NCBI GenBank assembly: GCA_000231825.2
Contig: JH720309.1
Coordinates: forward strand, 451,035 to 515,034
From: Tetrahymena elliotti 4EA
Lineage: Eukaryota > Ciliophora > Oligohymenophorea > Hymenostomatida > Tetrahymenidae
DNA length: 64,000 nt
Direction: 5' to 3'
Part shown: positions 1 through 11,173 of the stretch, one piece after another
Position numbering within the stretch: position 1 is the first letter of the stretch
Layout: each line of letters starts with the position of its first letter
Made by a program: the position numbers and the translations under genes
Notes under the pieces: model-generated
Seen by the model: the letters and a program-made list of their open reading frames with translations, nothing else
The model's database searches: none
What the model was told of the DNA's origin: nothing

Positions 1-1220
1 TAGATGGAAATGCAAATAATTAAACACCTAAGGAAGCAGTTGCTCATAATACTAATTTTAACTTTGGAATCATGAATGAAATGCTTAATTAGAATAATTC
101 GAGCATAACTTATCCAGAGAGAAATACACCAGCATCAAGAAAGAATTAATCTCTTGATTATCCTTAATTTTAAAGTGTAATTTTACCAAGCTTAGGGAAT
201 AGAGATAAGAATAATATTACATAAATAAACCCTAATTAAATTAAATAAATACAATAAACAATTTCAACAAAGAATTAAGTTGACTAAAATAAAAGATTTA
301 TTTTAAAAGAAGAATTCTTAGAAGGATACAGTATAAATGATAGTTAGAATATGTCATAGCACCGTTTGTCAAGTTTTTCTCCTGTTTAGAGAGAAAAAAG
401 TAAATTTTTATCAATACAAAGCTCTTAAAGAAATAGGAAAAGTCCTTTAAGTGGCATAAAAAAAGTAGTTGACACCCCTAAATAGTACAATAATTCTTAG
501 TTTATTTAAAATAATAATAGTTATGATTAGTCTATTTCTTATATTGATTAAAATTATGCCTCTACTTTAAGCTTAAACTATCAAGGAAAGCCTTTGGATT
601 TAAATTAAGTCAAATAAATACCTTAAGTGATAAATGAGTTGTCAACAATCATTGATGGAACATTTAAAGAAGGTAAAAAATTCGATGACCCTTAGGTACT
701 AAATGTCTTCTATAAAAGTATCAGATAAATTATAGAAATAGACCTATCACATTTAGAAGAATTGAAATTAGATAAAAATAATAAAAATAAATTACATTTG
801 TTCAACGAAAAAATAAAAACTTTGAAGGATAAATTGTAAAAACTGGTTGGCTTGCAAGAGTAAATAGAAAAGACCATCGTTATTAATGATGAAATGCTAC
901 TAAGCTAAAAAAGACTCATTAAAATAAAGAAATCTTATGATAAAACATTGGATAACATTGATTTCTTTATGTAAATTCTAGAGCAATATGATTATCCTGA
1001 ATCAAACACATCCATGATTATGCTCAAAATGAAGCAGAATGAATTCAAAGAGCTAATTGATTTACAACACTAAAGTGCAAATGAGTACAGAGAATGTATG
1101 CTTGATCCAACAAACCCAGCAAATAACATAACAGCATACAGATATGATAGAATAAGGAAAATTAAAGAATTTATTAAGCAAAAAAAGATCAGAAATGCAC
1201 AAAAATTGAATAACTTTTGA
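1..1220 (+). CDS. Gln/Asn-rich coiled-coil protein, 3' part (5' end outside window)
   Basis: Codons in phase with position 3 stay free of TGA to the stop TGA at 1218-1220, giving about 405 residues if TAA/TAG are Gln. The N-terminal two thirds is low-complexity Ser/Asn/Gln with Pro and Arg. From about 640 on, the protein becomes charged and heptad-like (repeated Leu with Glu/Lys), typical of a coiled coil, and it ends in a basic Lys/Arg-rich tail. No catalytic motif is visible and I do not recognise the family. No intron is needed in the visible part. The start lies upstream of the window. It is convergent with the minus-strand gene ending at 2303. Confidence 0.75.
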
Positions 1221-2302
1221 TTTCAATTTAAATCAATATTTATTCGATCCATAAATAACAAACAAAAAATACCTTAACAAAAATATTCAGAAAATTAGTT
1301 AGATTTCAAAAGTAGTAACTAAAAAATAATATAACTTACTATTTCTTAATTTAAATCTCAATTATTAAAATATTATTTATTTTCAATTCATATATAATAA
1401 AAACTAGCAATTAAAAATTCATAAGAAATAACCAGAAAATATGTTATTTAATTTTATTTGATTTTTAATACAACTGTAAATAATTTCATTTTGACTTTTC
1501 TTCAATTTATTGTTTTAAAATGATTAAAAATATTTTATTTACATTTTAATTAATATCTTTTTGCACTTATTGAGTCAAAGTCTACTTAAATAATAAAAAA
1601 TTTAAATTTAAATAAAATAAAAATTTCAAATAACAAAAGAGTACTCTTATGTTTCTCTCTTAGGATTTAATAAATTAACTAAATCAAATTTTAATTTCAT
1701 AATTGAAACAAAAATTAAAATATTAGTTAGGAAAATTTTTAGAACTAACTGATGAACTAAATATGACAAATAAAATCTTAGAAAAATCTTAGGATAGTAA
1801 GGTTAAAAAATTATTCAGAAATTTTACTGAAAAGAGTTGAAAACAAGTGGTTAAATTTTGAATTAATTTTAAAGTTTTAAATATTCTTATTTAATTTAAT
1901 AGTAGTTAATAAAAATTCAATAAAAAAGATATGAATTTTGATTTAATCTCAAATAATAATATTAGGCTGTTTCTTATATACACTTAGGTAAGGAAGTAAA
2001 TACTATAAATATATTTTTTTAAATAGAGTTTTTAATTTAAAATATTAATCGATAGGATAGATTGATTGTTTGTTTTGTTTGTTATTTTTAATTTATGTTA
2101 TCATTTTTATTATTGAAATTTATTTATTTGTTTGATTGTTTTTATTATTCAAAATTAATTTTAAACCAGCTTTTACTTTTTAAATTCTTGAATTTCATCA
2201 AATTTCCAATGCTTTATTTTTATGAAATTATCTTATTGTTTGTTTGCAAATTAACGCTTTGTCCATTAGAATTATTCATTTACTTTTATTTTATTAACAC
2301 TT
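1221..2302. other. AT-rich convergent intergenic region
   Basis: It lies between the stops of two convergent genes. Mostly A/T homopolymer runs and imperfect TTTA/AATA words. The only coding-like item is the short frame at 1649-1840. No terminator-type structure stands out. Confidence 0.6.
1649..1840 (+). CDS. possible 63-aa small protein
   Basis: ATG at 1649 opens a frame with several TAA/TAG Gln codons that closes on TGA at 1838-1840. The peptide is Gln/Leu/Lys-rich and amphipathic (ends ...NFTEKS) and could form one helix. Composition is slightly less AT-rich than its flanks, which is the only argument for coding. It could equally be a chance frame or an exon relic. No family is recognised. 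Confidence 0.25.
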
Positions 2303-4007
2303 TCAAGAATAAACCATTTGAGGTACATCATTTTTGATGGCAACAATTTATTTCGAAGATTTTTTACTTAAGTATCCCCTCCTGATTAACGAAAGGAGTT
2401 TTGTAAAATCATCTCTTAAATGATCTTTAATACATTTACATTTTAATGTCTCTAAATCCTTTTGAAAGAATTCTAGAATACAAGATTCTTCTGTTGCTTT
2501 AGCTGTTTCTTATCTGTTAAAAATAATAATATTAATTAATAGCTATTAAATTAATTTTAAGTCATCAAAAGAAATTATCTAAAATATTTTTATGCTAATT
2601 TGTCTTTTGCTATTTTTTACACAGAAAACTATTCTTTTCAATATTTTTTACCCTTTATTTTTTGAGAAATTTTAAATTTTAAGTGGATGCTTAAATATTT
2701 ATTATTTTCATAGATTTGTTTGATTTAATATGTAAAAAATATTAAATTAAATTTTTGTTGAAGGATTTGTAAATTTATTTTAGTTTTCTTTGAATTAAAT
2801 AATAAACAATACCTTTTTTCGTCTTATTTAGTGATAATGTAATCTTCTCCAAAGGTATCTCCCATAATACATTCTTTGAAAACTCCTTCATCTCTTGTTT
2901 TTAGTATGATTCTACCATATAATATAATGTAAAAACTAACTCCTTGAGACTTTTCTGTGTATATGCTTTTTTTATTGACTTGGTACATCTTTCCAACTGT
3001 AAGCAGATGCATACCTGTAAAGTATTGCAACTTAGAAAAGAGGGTATTATATGTTCTTAAATCAGTTAATAAATCCTTCAAAAAAAATTCATCTCTCTCT
3101 TAGAAATCTTAGGGGATAGTAGCTACTCTTAATGAAAGCCTATTACATATCTATTAATACTATAAGGATATTTAACTTATTTTTTGATTCTCATTTTATT
3201 TATTATTTTACTCTTAATTTATCATATGAGAGGTCTATTGATTTATAAACTGCATTCTTTGAAGCTATACTTTTCTTTCTCTTAACTGGTTCTTCATCCA
3301 TTTATGTTGATTACTATGTACTTTATTTAAAGATAAAATTGATTATATTTACTAATAAGAGTTTAGTTAATTTACGCTAATGAAGACCTACATCTTTCTT
3401 TTTATTTTGTTTATTAATTAGAATTTATCTTGCTAGTTGGACTATTTTATTCTTAAGTAAATGAATATTATCTTTGCCTGCTCATTGAAGTTCTGCTAAT
3501 TCTTTCTGTCTTCACTTTAATTGGTGAGCTTTTATAAATATATATAACCATAGAAATTAGTTAATAAAATAATAAAGTTTTTTTTACAGAAATTACCTGA
3601 TTATTTTCTGTTATTTTTACTTTTTAATAGGAATAGTAGTTTTTACATCTGATTATGTGCTAAGCGTTTTTGTATTGAAATTATTATTTGAGTTTGTATA
3701 AATCTCAAATAACTTTTCACTTTTTGGAGATAAAAAATTTATATTATTTGGTTTGTTGTTCACAATACGAAACCCTTTAGACACTGTTACTGCTTTATCA
3801 GTTGAAGAATTATCCTTTAAATTATCCAATTCAGGAGGAGGTTTTTTTATCGAAGGAAATTTCTTTTACTAAGAACTATTACTATTTCCAGTTTGATTGA
3901 GCAAAGTACTAGAATTTATTGACTGAACTGTTGTAAAAACACTTAATCTTTTACCATTTTGATGAGAAAAAGGTTAACTCAATTCTTAAGATTAAAAACT
4001 CATGTTA

Positions 4008-4039
<32 letters not shown>

Positions 4040-4480
4040 GATACTATTTGAAGTTGCTGAAATATTATTTTTGTATTATTTCTTGACTTATCTAAACCCA
4101 ATATTTTATTATAAATAATGATTGCGATTCTATCCTTGAATTTCAAAATTTTCTTCAGACATTTCTGATAACAAAGCTTTTTCTTCAGCAATATTAAAAA
4201 GTGACATTTTGTCATGTTTATTTTAAAATAAAGTTGTTTGGTTCTCATCAAAACTTTTTGATAAAGCATTTCGAGTTGTATGAGAAGATTTCCCTCTTTT
4301 TTATGGATATTTCGCTTACTTCATATTTGGTTTTTAGAACTCCAAAAAGTTTTCTTTAATTTTAGGCTATCTTTTCTTTTGAGTTTTGATGTCATCATAG
4401 TAATAAATATAATGATCAATCAACTTTTCTGAATCTTTATCCAAAGAATAATTCAAAAAATCATCAGCATTTAGGAACAT
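2303..4480 (-). CDS. cyclic-nucleotide-binding-fold (CNBD) protein, five exons
   Basis: Likely complement(join(2303..2513, 2813..3159, 3212..3320, 3376..3528, 3597..4480)). Lengths sum to 1704, giving 567 aa, and all four GT...AG introns (299, 52, 55 and 68 nt) close in phase. Residues 1 to about 380 are polar low-complexity sequence, including an Asn run from a (TTA)n tract near 4013-4038. The C-terminal part from about residue 420 reads as a CNBD: a helix rich in Phe/Leu, a beta-roll with SFYIILYGRIILKT, then GDTFGED, the family's phosphate-binding-cassette start. After the cassette the sequence reads RQETAKA where classical cAMP sites have R-A-A-T-V/A, so ligand binding is uncertain. An in-frame TGA just upstream of the ATG supports this start. 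The role may be as a regulatory sensor or a scaffold. Family call good, function inferred. Confidence 0.72.
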
Positions 4481-5637
4481 CAATCAATCAAGATAGTTTA
4501 GCTTAGCTTTCTGTTAATTCTTATTTCTAACTTAAAAAAACTAAAAGAAATTTTATGCTAAAATTCGATTTCAAATTTCTTTATAAACTTCAATCTTCGT
4601 TTATTCTTTATTTGTATTTTTTTTTGCTTGCTATATTGTTTAATTTGTTAAATTTTCAAAGAGTATTGAATCAATTTGAAATAGGAATAAATACAAAAGT
4701 TAAATCTTTCCTTGGTTAGCTATTTGCTTTGATTTACCTTGAATTATTATTATTATTCTGAGGTTTAATAAGAATCACGAATCAAAATACTAATTAATAC
4801 TTTGCTTTTATCAATAAGTTCTAATAATTAATAAGTTATTTGCAAATCTTAAAATTAATTGCTGCTTACTTCCTTCCATTTATCAGCCAATCATTTCAAA
4901 ACTATAAAACCAATAAGCAACTTAGATTTTATATAGTTTGTTTTACTAAACAATAATTTTGCATAAATAAGATAAATCTTTAACCTAATACAAAATTATT
5001 TAAAGCATAAAAATAATTCTTTCATTTAAATTGTGATAATTATTTTTAAATTTCAATAAAATAATTTATTTTAACATAAATGAGCTACAAACAAAGTGAA
5101 TATGAGTGTTTTAGTTTAATTCATTTTAATTCAATTTATATAATTGAAGGTATGGAGAATATACAGTAAATCCTCTAAAAAAACCTGACTGAATTACGAG
5201 AGCGTTAATATTTTAGATTTTTTAAAAAATACTCACTTTCCAATAAAAAATGAATCCACCAATGCTAATCCCCCCTAAATATTTTGAAATTTTTAACAAG
5301 AAAAGTGATAATATTTAACAAAAATAATTTTACAATAAAAATAAAAATAGTATTTATTATTTTTTAAACATATTAGTAATTTAGATTATTTTTTAAAGTT
5401 TAGAATTTAGCAATTTTAAAATGATCAATGAGTGTGTGTTTTGTAAAAATAATTAATGTAAGGATATGTTTTGTTTATTTTGATGAGATAGATATTTAGA
5501 TAAAAATTGTTTTTTGATAAAAAATATCTTATGATGAATTATGCATGAAAGCTTTGATTTATCTGTTGAAATTTCAATAATATAATCAAATAAATTAATT
5601 TGTTAATCAATAAATTTTTAAAGTAAATAATACTTAT
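4481..5637. other. divergent promoter/intergenic region
   Basis: It separates the minus-strand CNBD gene from the plus-strand GST gene, so it must hold both upstream regions. Very AT-rich. Positions 4500-4760 contain open stretches on the minus strand that could be 5' UTR. No recognisable conserved element was found. Confidence 0.5.
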
Positions 5638-6252
5638 ATGAGTGAATTAGTTTTTGGTTATTGGGGTATTCCTTTAAAAGGTTAACCAATCAGATACTTA
5701 CTTGAATTAGGCAAATAGCCATATTAAGATAAAAAATATGCCAACAGAGAAGATTGGTTTTAGCAAGACAAGCTTAATCTTGGATTTGATTTCCCTAATT
5801 TACCTTACATCATACATGGAGAAGTCAAGTTGACAGAATCTTAAAATTTGGTCACTTATGTCCTTGAGCTTACCAAATAAACAAATCTCTTAGGTACTGA
5901 AAAGACTAGATTTAAAATTCAAAACATTGTTCTTTTCTGCAATGATTTGATATCTTAATTCATGCCTGTTTCATAGAAGAAAGACGAAGAAAGAATTGTA
6001 GAACTTGAAAAGATATTGCCAAAGATTAAGTTATTAGAAAAGGATCTCAACAAGAAGACCCACTTCTTCAATAACACTTTGAGTCTAGCTGATGTTTATG
6101 CTTACTGTATTATTGACCTTTTCTAATAATTAGGTGGTGTAAAATACTAACCTTTTGAAGAATCTTTCAAACCTTTCTTAGATACATTTAGAAGTATTCC
6201 TGAAATCAAAGCATATATTGAGTCTGATCGTTGTCCGAAATTCTAATAATGA
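5638..6252 (+). CDS. glutathione S-transferase, mu-like (first of a tandem pair)
   Basis: Intronless, 204 aa, ending TAA-TAA (Gln-Gln) then TGA. The N-terminal thioredoxin-fold half has the mu-class layout: catalytic-position Tyr8 in FGYW, RYLLELG helix, LGFDFPNLPYIIHG, then TESQNLVTYV, which matches the family's SNAIxxYI glutathione-binding helix. The helical C-terminal half contains LSLADVYAY, matching the conserved N-capping/LTxAD motif of GSTs. Expected activity is conjugation of glutathione to electrophiles in the cytosol as a dimer. Length is normal for the family (about 200-220). It is followed after about 1 kb by a second GST in the same orientation (7231), so the two are a local duplication. 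It lacks the N-terminal extension of its neighbour. Confidence 0.93.
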
Positions 6253-7230
6253 AATTATAATAATACAAATAATAAGAAATATTTTATTTATGCAATTTAT
6301 TTCAACCAAACATTTATTAATGTTTAGTATCTTTAAAATCTTTTATTTATTTACTCATTTGTTTTTACATAAAAGATATTTACAATTATATTTCATTTTC
6401 TTGGTTTTAAATAAAAACAATTATTTTTTTAAAGAAAAATGGATCTATCTATCTTCTTACTTCAAAAAGTAATTTATATGGTTGATTTTTTTATTTTCAA
6501 AGAAAAAACTGAGTTGATTTTGTTATTTTTTAATTTTTTTTGTTTGTTCCTTTCTTTTTCTTCAAAACAATAAACATTGAAATATTTTCAAAAATCGAAA
6601 AGTTTACTCTAGAAAAACTGTAACCAAAGCAAATTTTAGCCAAAAAATGTAAAAATAAAGACTTAAATGCGAAAATAAAAATTGAAAAAATTATTTTTAC
6701 TAAAATTAGCCATGATTTTTCAAGAAGATTTGAGAAAAAAACAATAAAGACAAGGTAGATTTTTATTGCTCAAAGATGATTTCTAAAAGATTCTTCTAAA
6801 ATAAAATATAAAAAATAAAGGGAATTAAGGAATTAAATCGCAGTTTACTTTTTTGAAATTACAATTTTTAATAATATTTGAGAGAATATTGAAAATAATT
6901 AATAGATATTTATTTATTTATGTTTATTGCAAAGATTTTTCCAAAATTATTCATATAGAAGAAATCTATCTAATTAATTGTTTATTTTGTTTTGACAATT
7001 TTATGAACAGAAATAAGTAAATAAATAAACAAATAAAATTAATTCAGCTATAATAAGATTTGAAATGATAATTGACAATTTTTATTTATTTATTAGAATA
7101 CTTTAATTATCTATTGAAAATCTATGAAATTAATTAAAAATCAAACAAACAATTTAATTTTTAATCATTAAAAAGACAAAAGCATCAATCAAACAAAGCC
7201 AATTTATTTATTTATTTTATTGAAGCAAAT
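6253..7230. other. AT-rich spacer between the GST genes
   Basis: No coding frame. Several four-base-period tracts (TTTA, AAAC, AATC variants) cluster at 6900-7225, directly upstream of the second GST ATG. Confidence 0.5.
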
Positions 7231-7899
7231 ATGGGCTGCTCTGGTTCTTCTACTGTTAAGGATAAGGATTAACATTTAGAAAAAATCATTTTAGGTTATT
7301 GGGCTGCACACTTGCAAGGTCAACCAGCTAGATATATCTTGGAATTATCTGGTATCCCATACGAAGACAAATTATACACCATGCAAAACCGTGCAGACTG
7401 GTTTGAAAAAGATAAGTAAAGTTTAGGCTTTGACTATCCTAACCTTCCTTATGTTATTCATGGATAATTCAAAATTACAGAAAGCTAAAATATAGTCAAC
7501 TACCTTGCTGAAATAACTAACTAATAAAAGCTTTTAGGAGAAGGTAACGATAGATATAGAGTAGGACATGTTAGATATGTTTGTTAAGAATTAATTGGCA
7601 AACTTTTTGGAGCAATGATTAAAGATAAGGAAGAAGATAAGTAAAATATCATTCAAAATGAAGTACTTCCTAAGGCTAGATTACTTTAAACCTACCTTGG
7701 TTCTAATAAAACATTCTGCAAAGACCTAACCATAGCAGATATCTATGCCTATGTATTCTTCTACAACTTAAAGAAAAATGCCCCTGATTCTTATGCTGAA
7801 TTTGCTACTCACATTGACCCCTTGCTCCAAAATTTCTAAGACATTCCCAACATTAAAAAATACTAAGAATCCGAACGTTTTACTAAAGTTAATGTTTGA
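7231..7899 (+). CDS. glutathione S-transferase, mu-like, with predicted myristoyl/palmitoyl N-terminus
   Basis: Intronless, 222 aa. Relative to its neighbour it carries an N-terminal extension starting MGCSGSS. Gly2 with Ser6 fits the N-myristoylation consensus, and Cys3 next to it is a typical palmitoylation site. The GST fold follows: catalytic-position Tyr23 in LGYW, GQPARYILELSG, LGFDYPNLPYVIHG, TESQNIVNYLAE and, in the C-terminal domain, LTIADIYAY. Known chemistry for the family is glutathione conjugation or peroxide reduction. The extension suggests membrane rather than cytosolic location (inferred). Codon use is relatively rich in CC/GC codons, as in highly expressed ciliate genes. The start is fixed by the lack of coding-like sequence upstream and by the motif. 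Confidence 0.93.
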
Positions 7900-9480
7900 T
7901 CTATCTATCAATCAATCAACAAATTAAATGAGTATAAAACAACCTAAATAAATATTAAAAGAAATTATTAATAATTATTTACTTATTTTTATTAATCAGT
8001 AATAATTAGGGTAAGTATGTAACAAGTAACTTACAATCACCAATCTTTTTTTTTTGTTTCGAATATATACTATTTATAATATTACATCCAAATAATTTAC
8101 TTTATTCAGAAAATAACATTCTTCAATATTTCAAATGATCATCTTTTCTTAAAAAATAACATTGTTAAATATTTAAAATCATAATATTTTATTAAATGAT
8201 AAAGCTCATTTTTAACAATCTAATGTTTGAGCAAATTTTTAAATATATTTTATTAAATTTAGAAATAATATCTTCACAAAAAAAAGTAATTTCTAAAAAA
8301 TAAATACAAATTGGTATTTGAAATTAAAAAATAAGATATTATTTAAGTAATTCATAGATTCTTCTCAGTTTATTTTCTTTTTTCAAATTTTAAAAATCTA
8401 AAATCTGTCTAAACATTTAACATGATAAATTAATAAGAGTTTTTAAAATTTTTGTGAATATTTATTAAATTTTTAATTTTGATATTGATATGATACTAAA
8501 CATTTTTAAGTAAGTAATTCTCACACAATTTTATTAGTAAATATCAATAATCTAAATTAATTTCACATTCTGCCTTTTGTTAAAGAAAACACATAAAAAG
8601 ATTATTCAAGTAAAATGAATAAAAAAATACAAAATATAACCTATTAGAGAATTTCTTAACCTTATCTTTACATATTTTTAGATATAATTATATTAGTGAA
8701 ATTATATAAATACATAAAATCAAAAGCATCTTTTTAAATATAATCTAGCCAAATTTATCAACAGATATTACTAAAACAGACTTATAAAATATATTGGTAA
8801 AAAATATTAGACTAAGTCAAATGGTAATCCTAAAGTAAATATTTTAAAATAAATTTTATTTTACTAAAAGATATTTAAAGCTTTCTAAAGAAAAGATATT
8901 GATTTTCTATGTTTATTAGTTTATCTCCTCTTTATCTTCTAAAAAATAGAATTGAAATCTTAATTCTAATAAAATATTTATTATTCAATTTTATTTTCAC
9001 TTAAATTGCTTATTTTATTCATTTTTTTTAACAAACTGCTTGGTTGATTTCAAAGAATTTTAAAATATTTTTAAAAGTAAAATCATATTAATAATGTTGC
9101 TTTTTTTTTTTTGGTAAATAATTTTTTTTTTATTGATTTTTATTAGGTTTTCAAATTGGATACATAAAATCAATGAAAAGATTTGCTTGTTTGATTTCGA
9201 GGGATATTAGTAAGAATAAAGAGTGTTAGTAGAAAGCAATGAAATATAAGAGATGCCATTGATTTTTTATGAGAAATGAATGAAGTAGTTTTGGAATAAT
9301 AGAGATAGAAGGAATGTCTAAGTTATAGGTATCGTATTGCCTTCTAATAAAATAAATAAATTAAATAAAAAGATAAATCAATCTTGAAAGAAATTACAAA
9401 TAAATCATTTATTGAATAAATAAATAAACAAACAAACAAACTAACAAATAAATAAATAAGTATTTACAAGATAGCAAGAT
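7900..9480. other. intergenic region with four-base-period repeats near its end
   Basis: About 1.6 kb of A/T-rich DNA with no supportable gene. Runs of AATA and AAAC tetranucleotides occupy roughly 9345-9465, just ahead of the next ATG. Confidence 0.5.
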
Positions 9481-10309
9481 ATGTTCAGCGATTTTAATAT
9501 TTATGAAGCCAAGGTTTTCTTGAGAGCTGTTGCTGATGCTTAAACCACCTTTAGGTGAGTGTTTAAAGTTAATTAAATATGCAGCTAAATAAACAGCAAT
9601 CTAAATGGGAATTGAATTGAATTGGATTATTAATATTAGTTGATCTGTTTAGTAAATGGAAAAACAATGAAAATCCAAAGAAAATGTTTCAATGCTAGCT
9701 TGCTGTTCAGAGATTGCGATTTAAAAATATGGAGGAAAAACGATTAACTTTTTATTATAATTAAATAGGTAAGCTGCCGAATAAAAGAGCTAATTAGCCA
9801 GATATGAAAGCTAGTCATAATCTTTACTTGATGCTTCTGTTAGTGGAGCTGTAATTAGTTTATTTGTTGATTCATTTATAATTATTATTTGTTAATTTGA
9901 CTATCATCTACTCTAGCAAAATCTATATTAAAATGAATGAAATACATAAGCTAATCTTTTATTTATAATGCTAATAGGTTTCTATTACCGGTGATAATAT
10001 TGAAAAGGGAAAAAATTTCAAGGGATTAAAGGAAGTTAAGCTCTTCTAATTCTCCAAGTAACTTTTTCAAAAAAAACATTTGCAATAATTACAATAAGAA
10101 CGCTTTTTCTAATAAATGCAATCTTTAACAGAGAAAACGTTCTTTTCCAAACAATTCTCATTTCAATGCATACTTAATTTTCAATAAAAAAATAAAATAG
10201 CGAAGTCTTTAAGAAATACTTAGCCGGTTTCGACTCCTTCAGTGGCGATTATAGTTCTTTCAAGAAATTCTTAAACGACAGTCTTAAAAAGATTGAACTT
10301 GATGCTTGA
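9481..10309 (+). CDS. small four-exon hypothetical protein (114 aa)
   Basis: join(9481..9554, 9769..9850, 9978..10057, 10201..10309). Lengths sum to 345, introns are GTGAGT/GTAATT/GTAACT...TAG and phases close exactly. The protein begins MFSDFNIYEAKVFLRAV and ends in KKFLNDSLKKIELDA. It has an N-terminal amphipathic helix with an alanine/glutamine-rich stretch, a basic middle and a C-terminal segment with several Phe/Lys. No signal peptide or membrane segment. Exons are clearly more GC-rich than the introns, which supports a real, expressed gene. I do not recognise the family. Confidence 0.75.
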
Positions 10310-11173
10310 GGAAAGCAAAGAAAAGGATTTTTACAAAATGAAAATAACTTAGTTTTCTAATAAGCATACAAGAATACATTTAAATAAATTAAATGAAATA
10401 TCAAATTCATTTAAACTAATTCAAAAAATATTTTATTTTGGCATTATCAACCTAATAAAGCTAATTAAAATAGTCAATAATTCATATTACTTCATATTAG
10501 CTTGCATGTTGATTTCAAAATATCTATTTTTCTTTCAAATCAACTAATTACAAAAGATATAAATACATACATATATGTTGTTTCAATTTACTTTCATTTA
10601 CTATATACCAATTAAATACTCATTTTAATAAATCTACTTTATCATCATATTATTATCTATCACCAATTCAAGCATCAAAAAAATTCTAATATTTTTACCT
10701 TTCAAGATTCAATCAATCAACAAATTTACCTATAAATATGCCTTAAAAATATATTAAAATTTAATTAAGGTAGAATACATTTTCAATTCAAAATAAATAA
10801 AAAATTCATTATCCCCAATTATAAAGGCAAATAAATATATTGTAGAAATTTTAAATTATTTTTTATTAAATTTTACAAATCAAAATTTTTTTTCTTTATT
10901 TAAAAAAAAATTTTTCAATAGAATTTTTCGATAAAAATATAAAATAAAAATGAAAAAAAAAAAAGTAGAAAATTAAATCAAAATATTAAAATCTTATTAT
11001 TAATATTAATAATTAAAATCATTAATAAATAATAAAAAAAATATTAACTTTGTTTTTAAATTGAATAATAGAATCTAAAACAAAATGTAGTGTAGCAAAA
11101 ATGTAATGTTTTTAATATATTTAATTAATCAAACTATTTTTTTATTTCTTTTAATTTTTTTTTCTCTTTTTCA
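10310..11173. other. convergent AT-rich intergenic region
   Basis: It lies between two convergent stops. Dominated by A/T runs, with nothing coding on either strand. Confidence 0.5.

Noticed and set aside
3321..3375. Reading straight through the second intron of the CNBD gene
   Set aside because: One frame is open, but it gives a hydrophobic stretch (LLLVNIINFIFK) typical of intron read-through, and the spliced frame joins two natural-looking polar segments in phase.
4000..4269. Minus-strand 89-aa frame with an Ile repeat
   Set aside because: It is a wrong-frame reading of the Asn-repeat region of the CNBD gene exon.
6218..6472. 84-aa plus-strand frame overlapping the end of the first GST
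   Set aside because: It starts inside the GST in another frame and continues into AT-rich flank; hydrophobic Phe/Ile composition with no family features.
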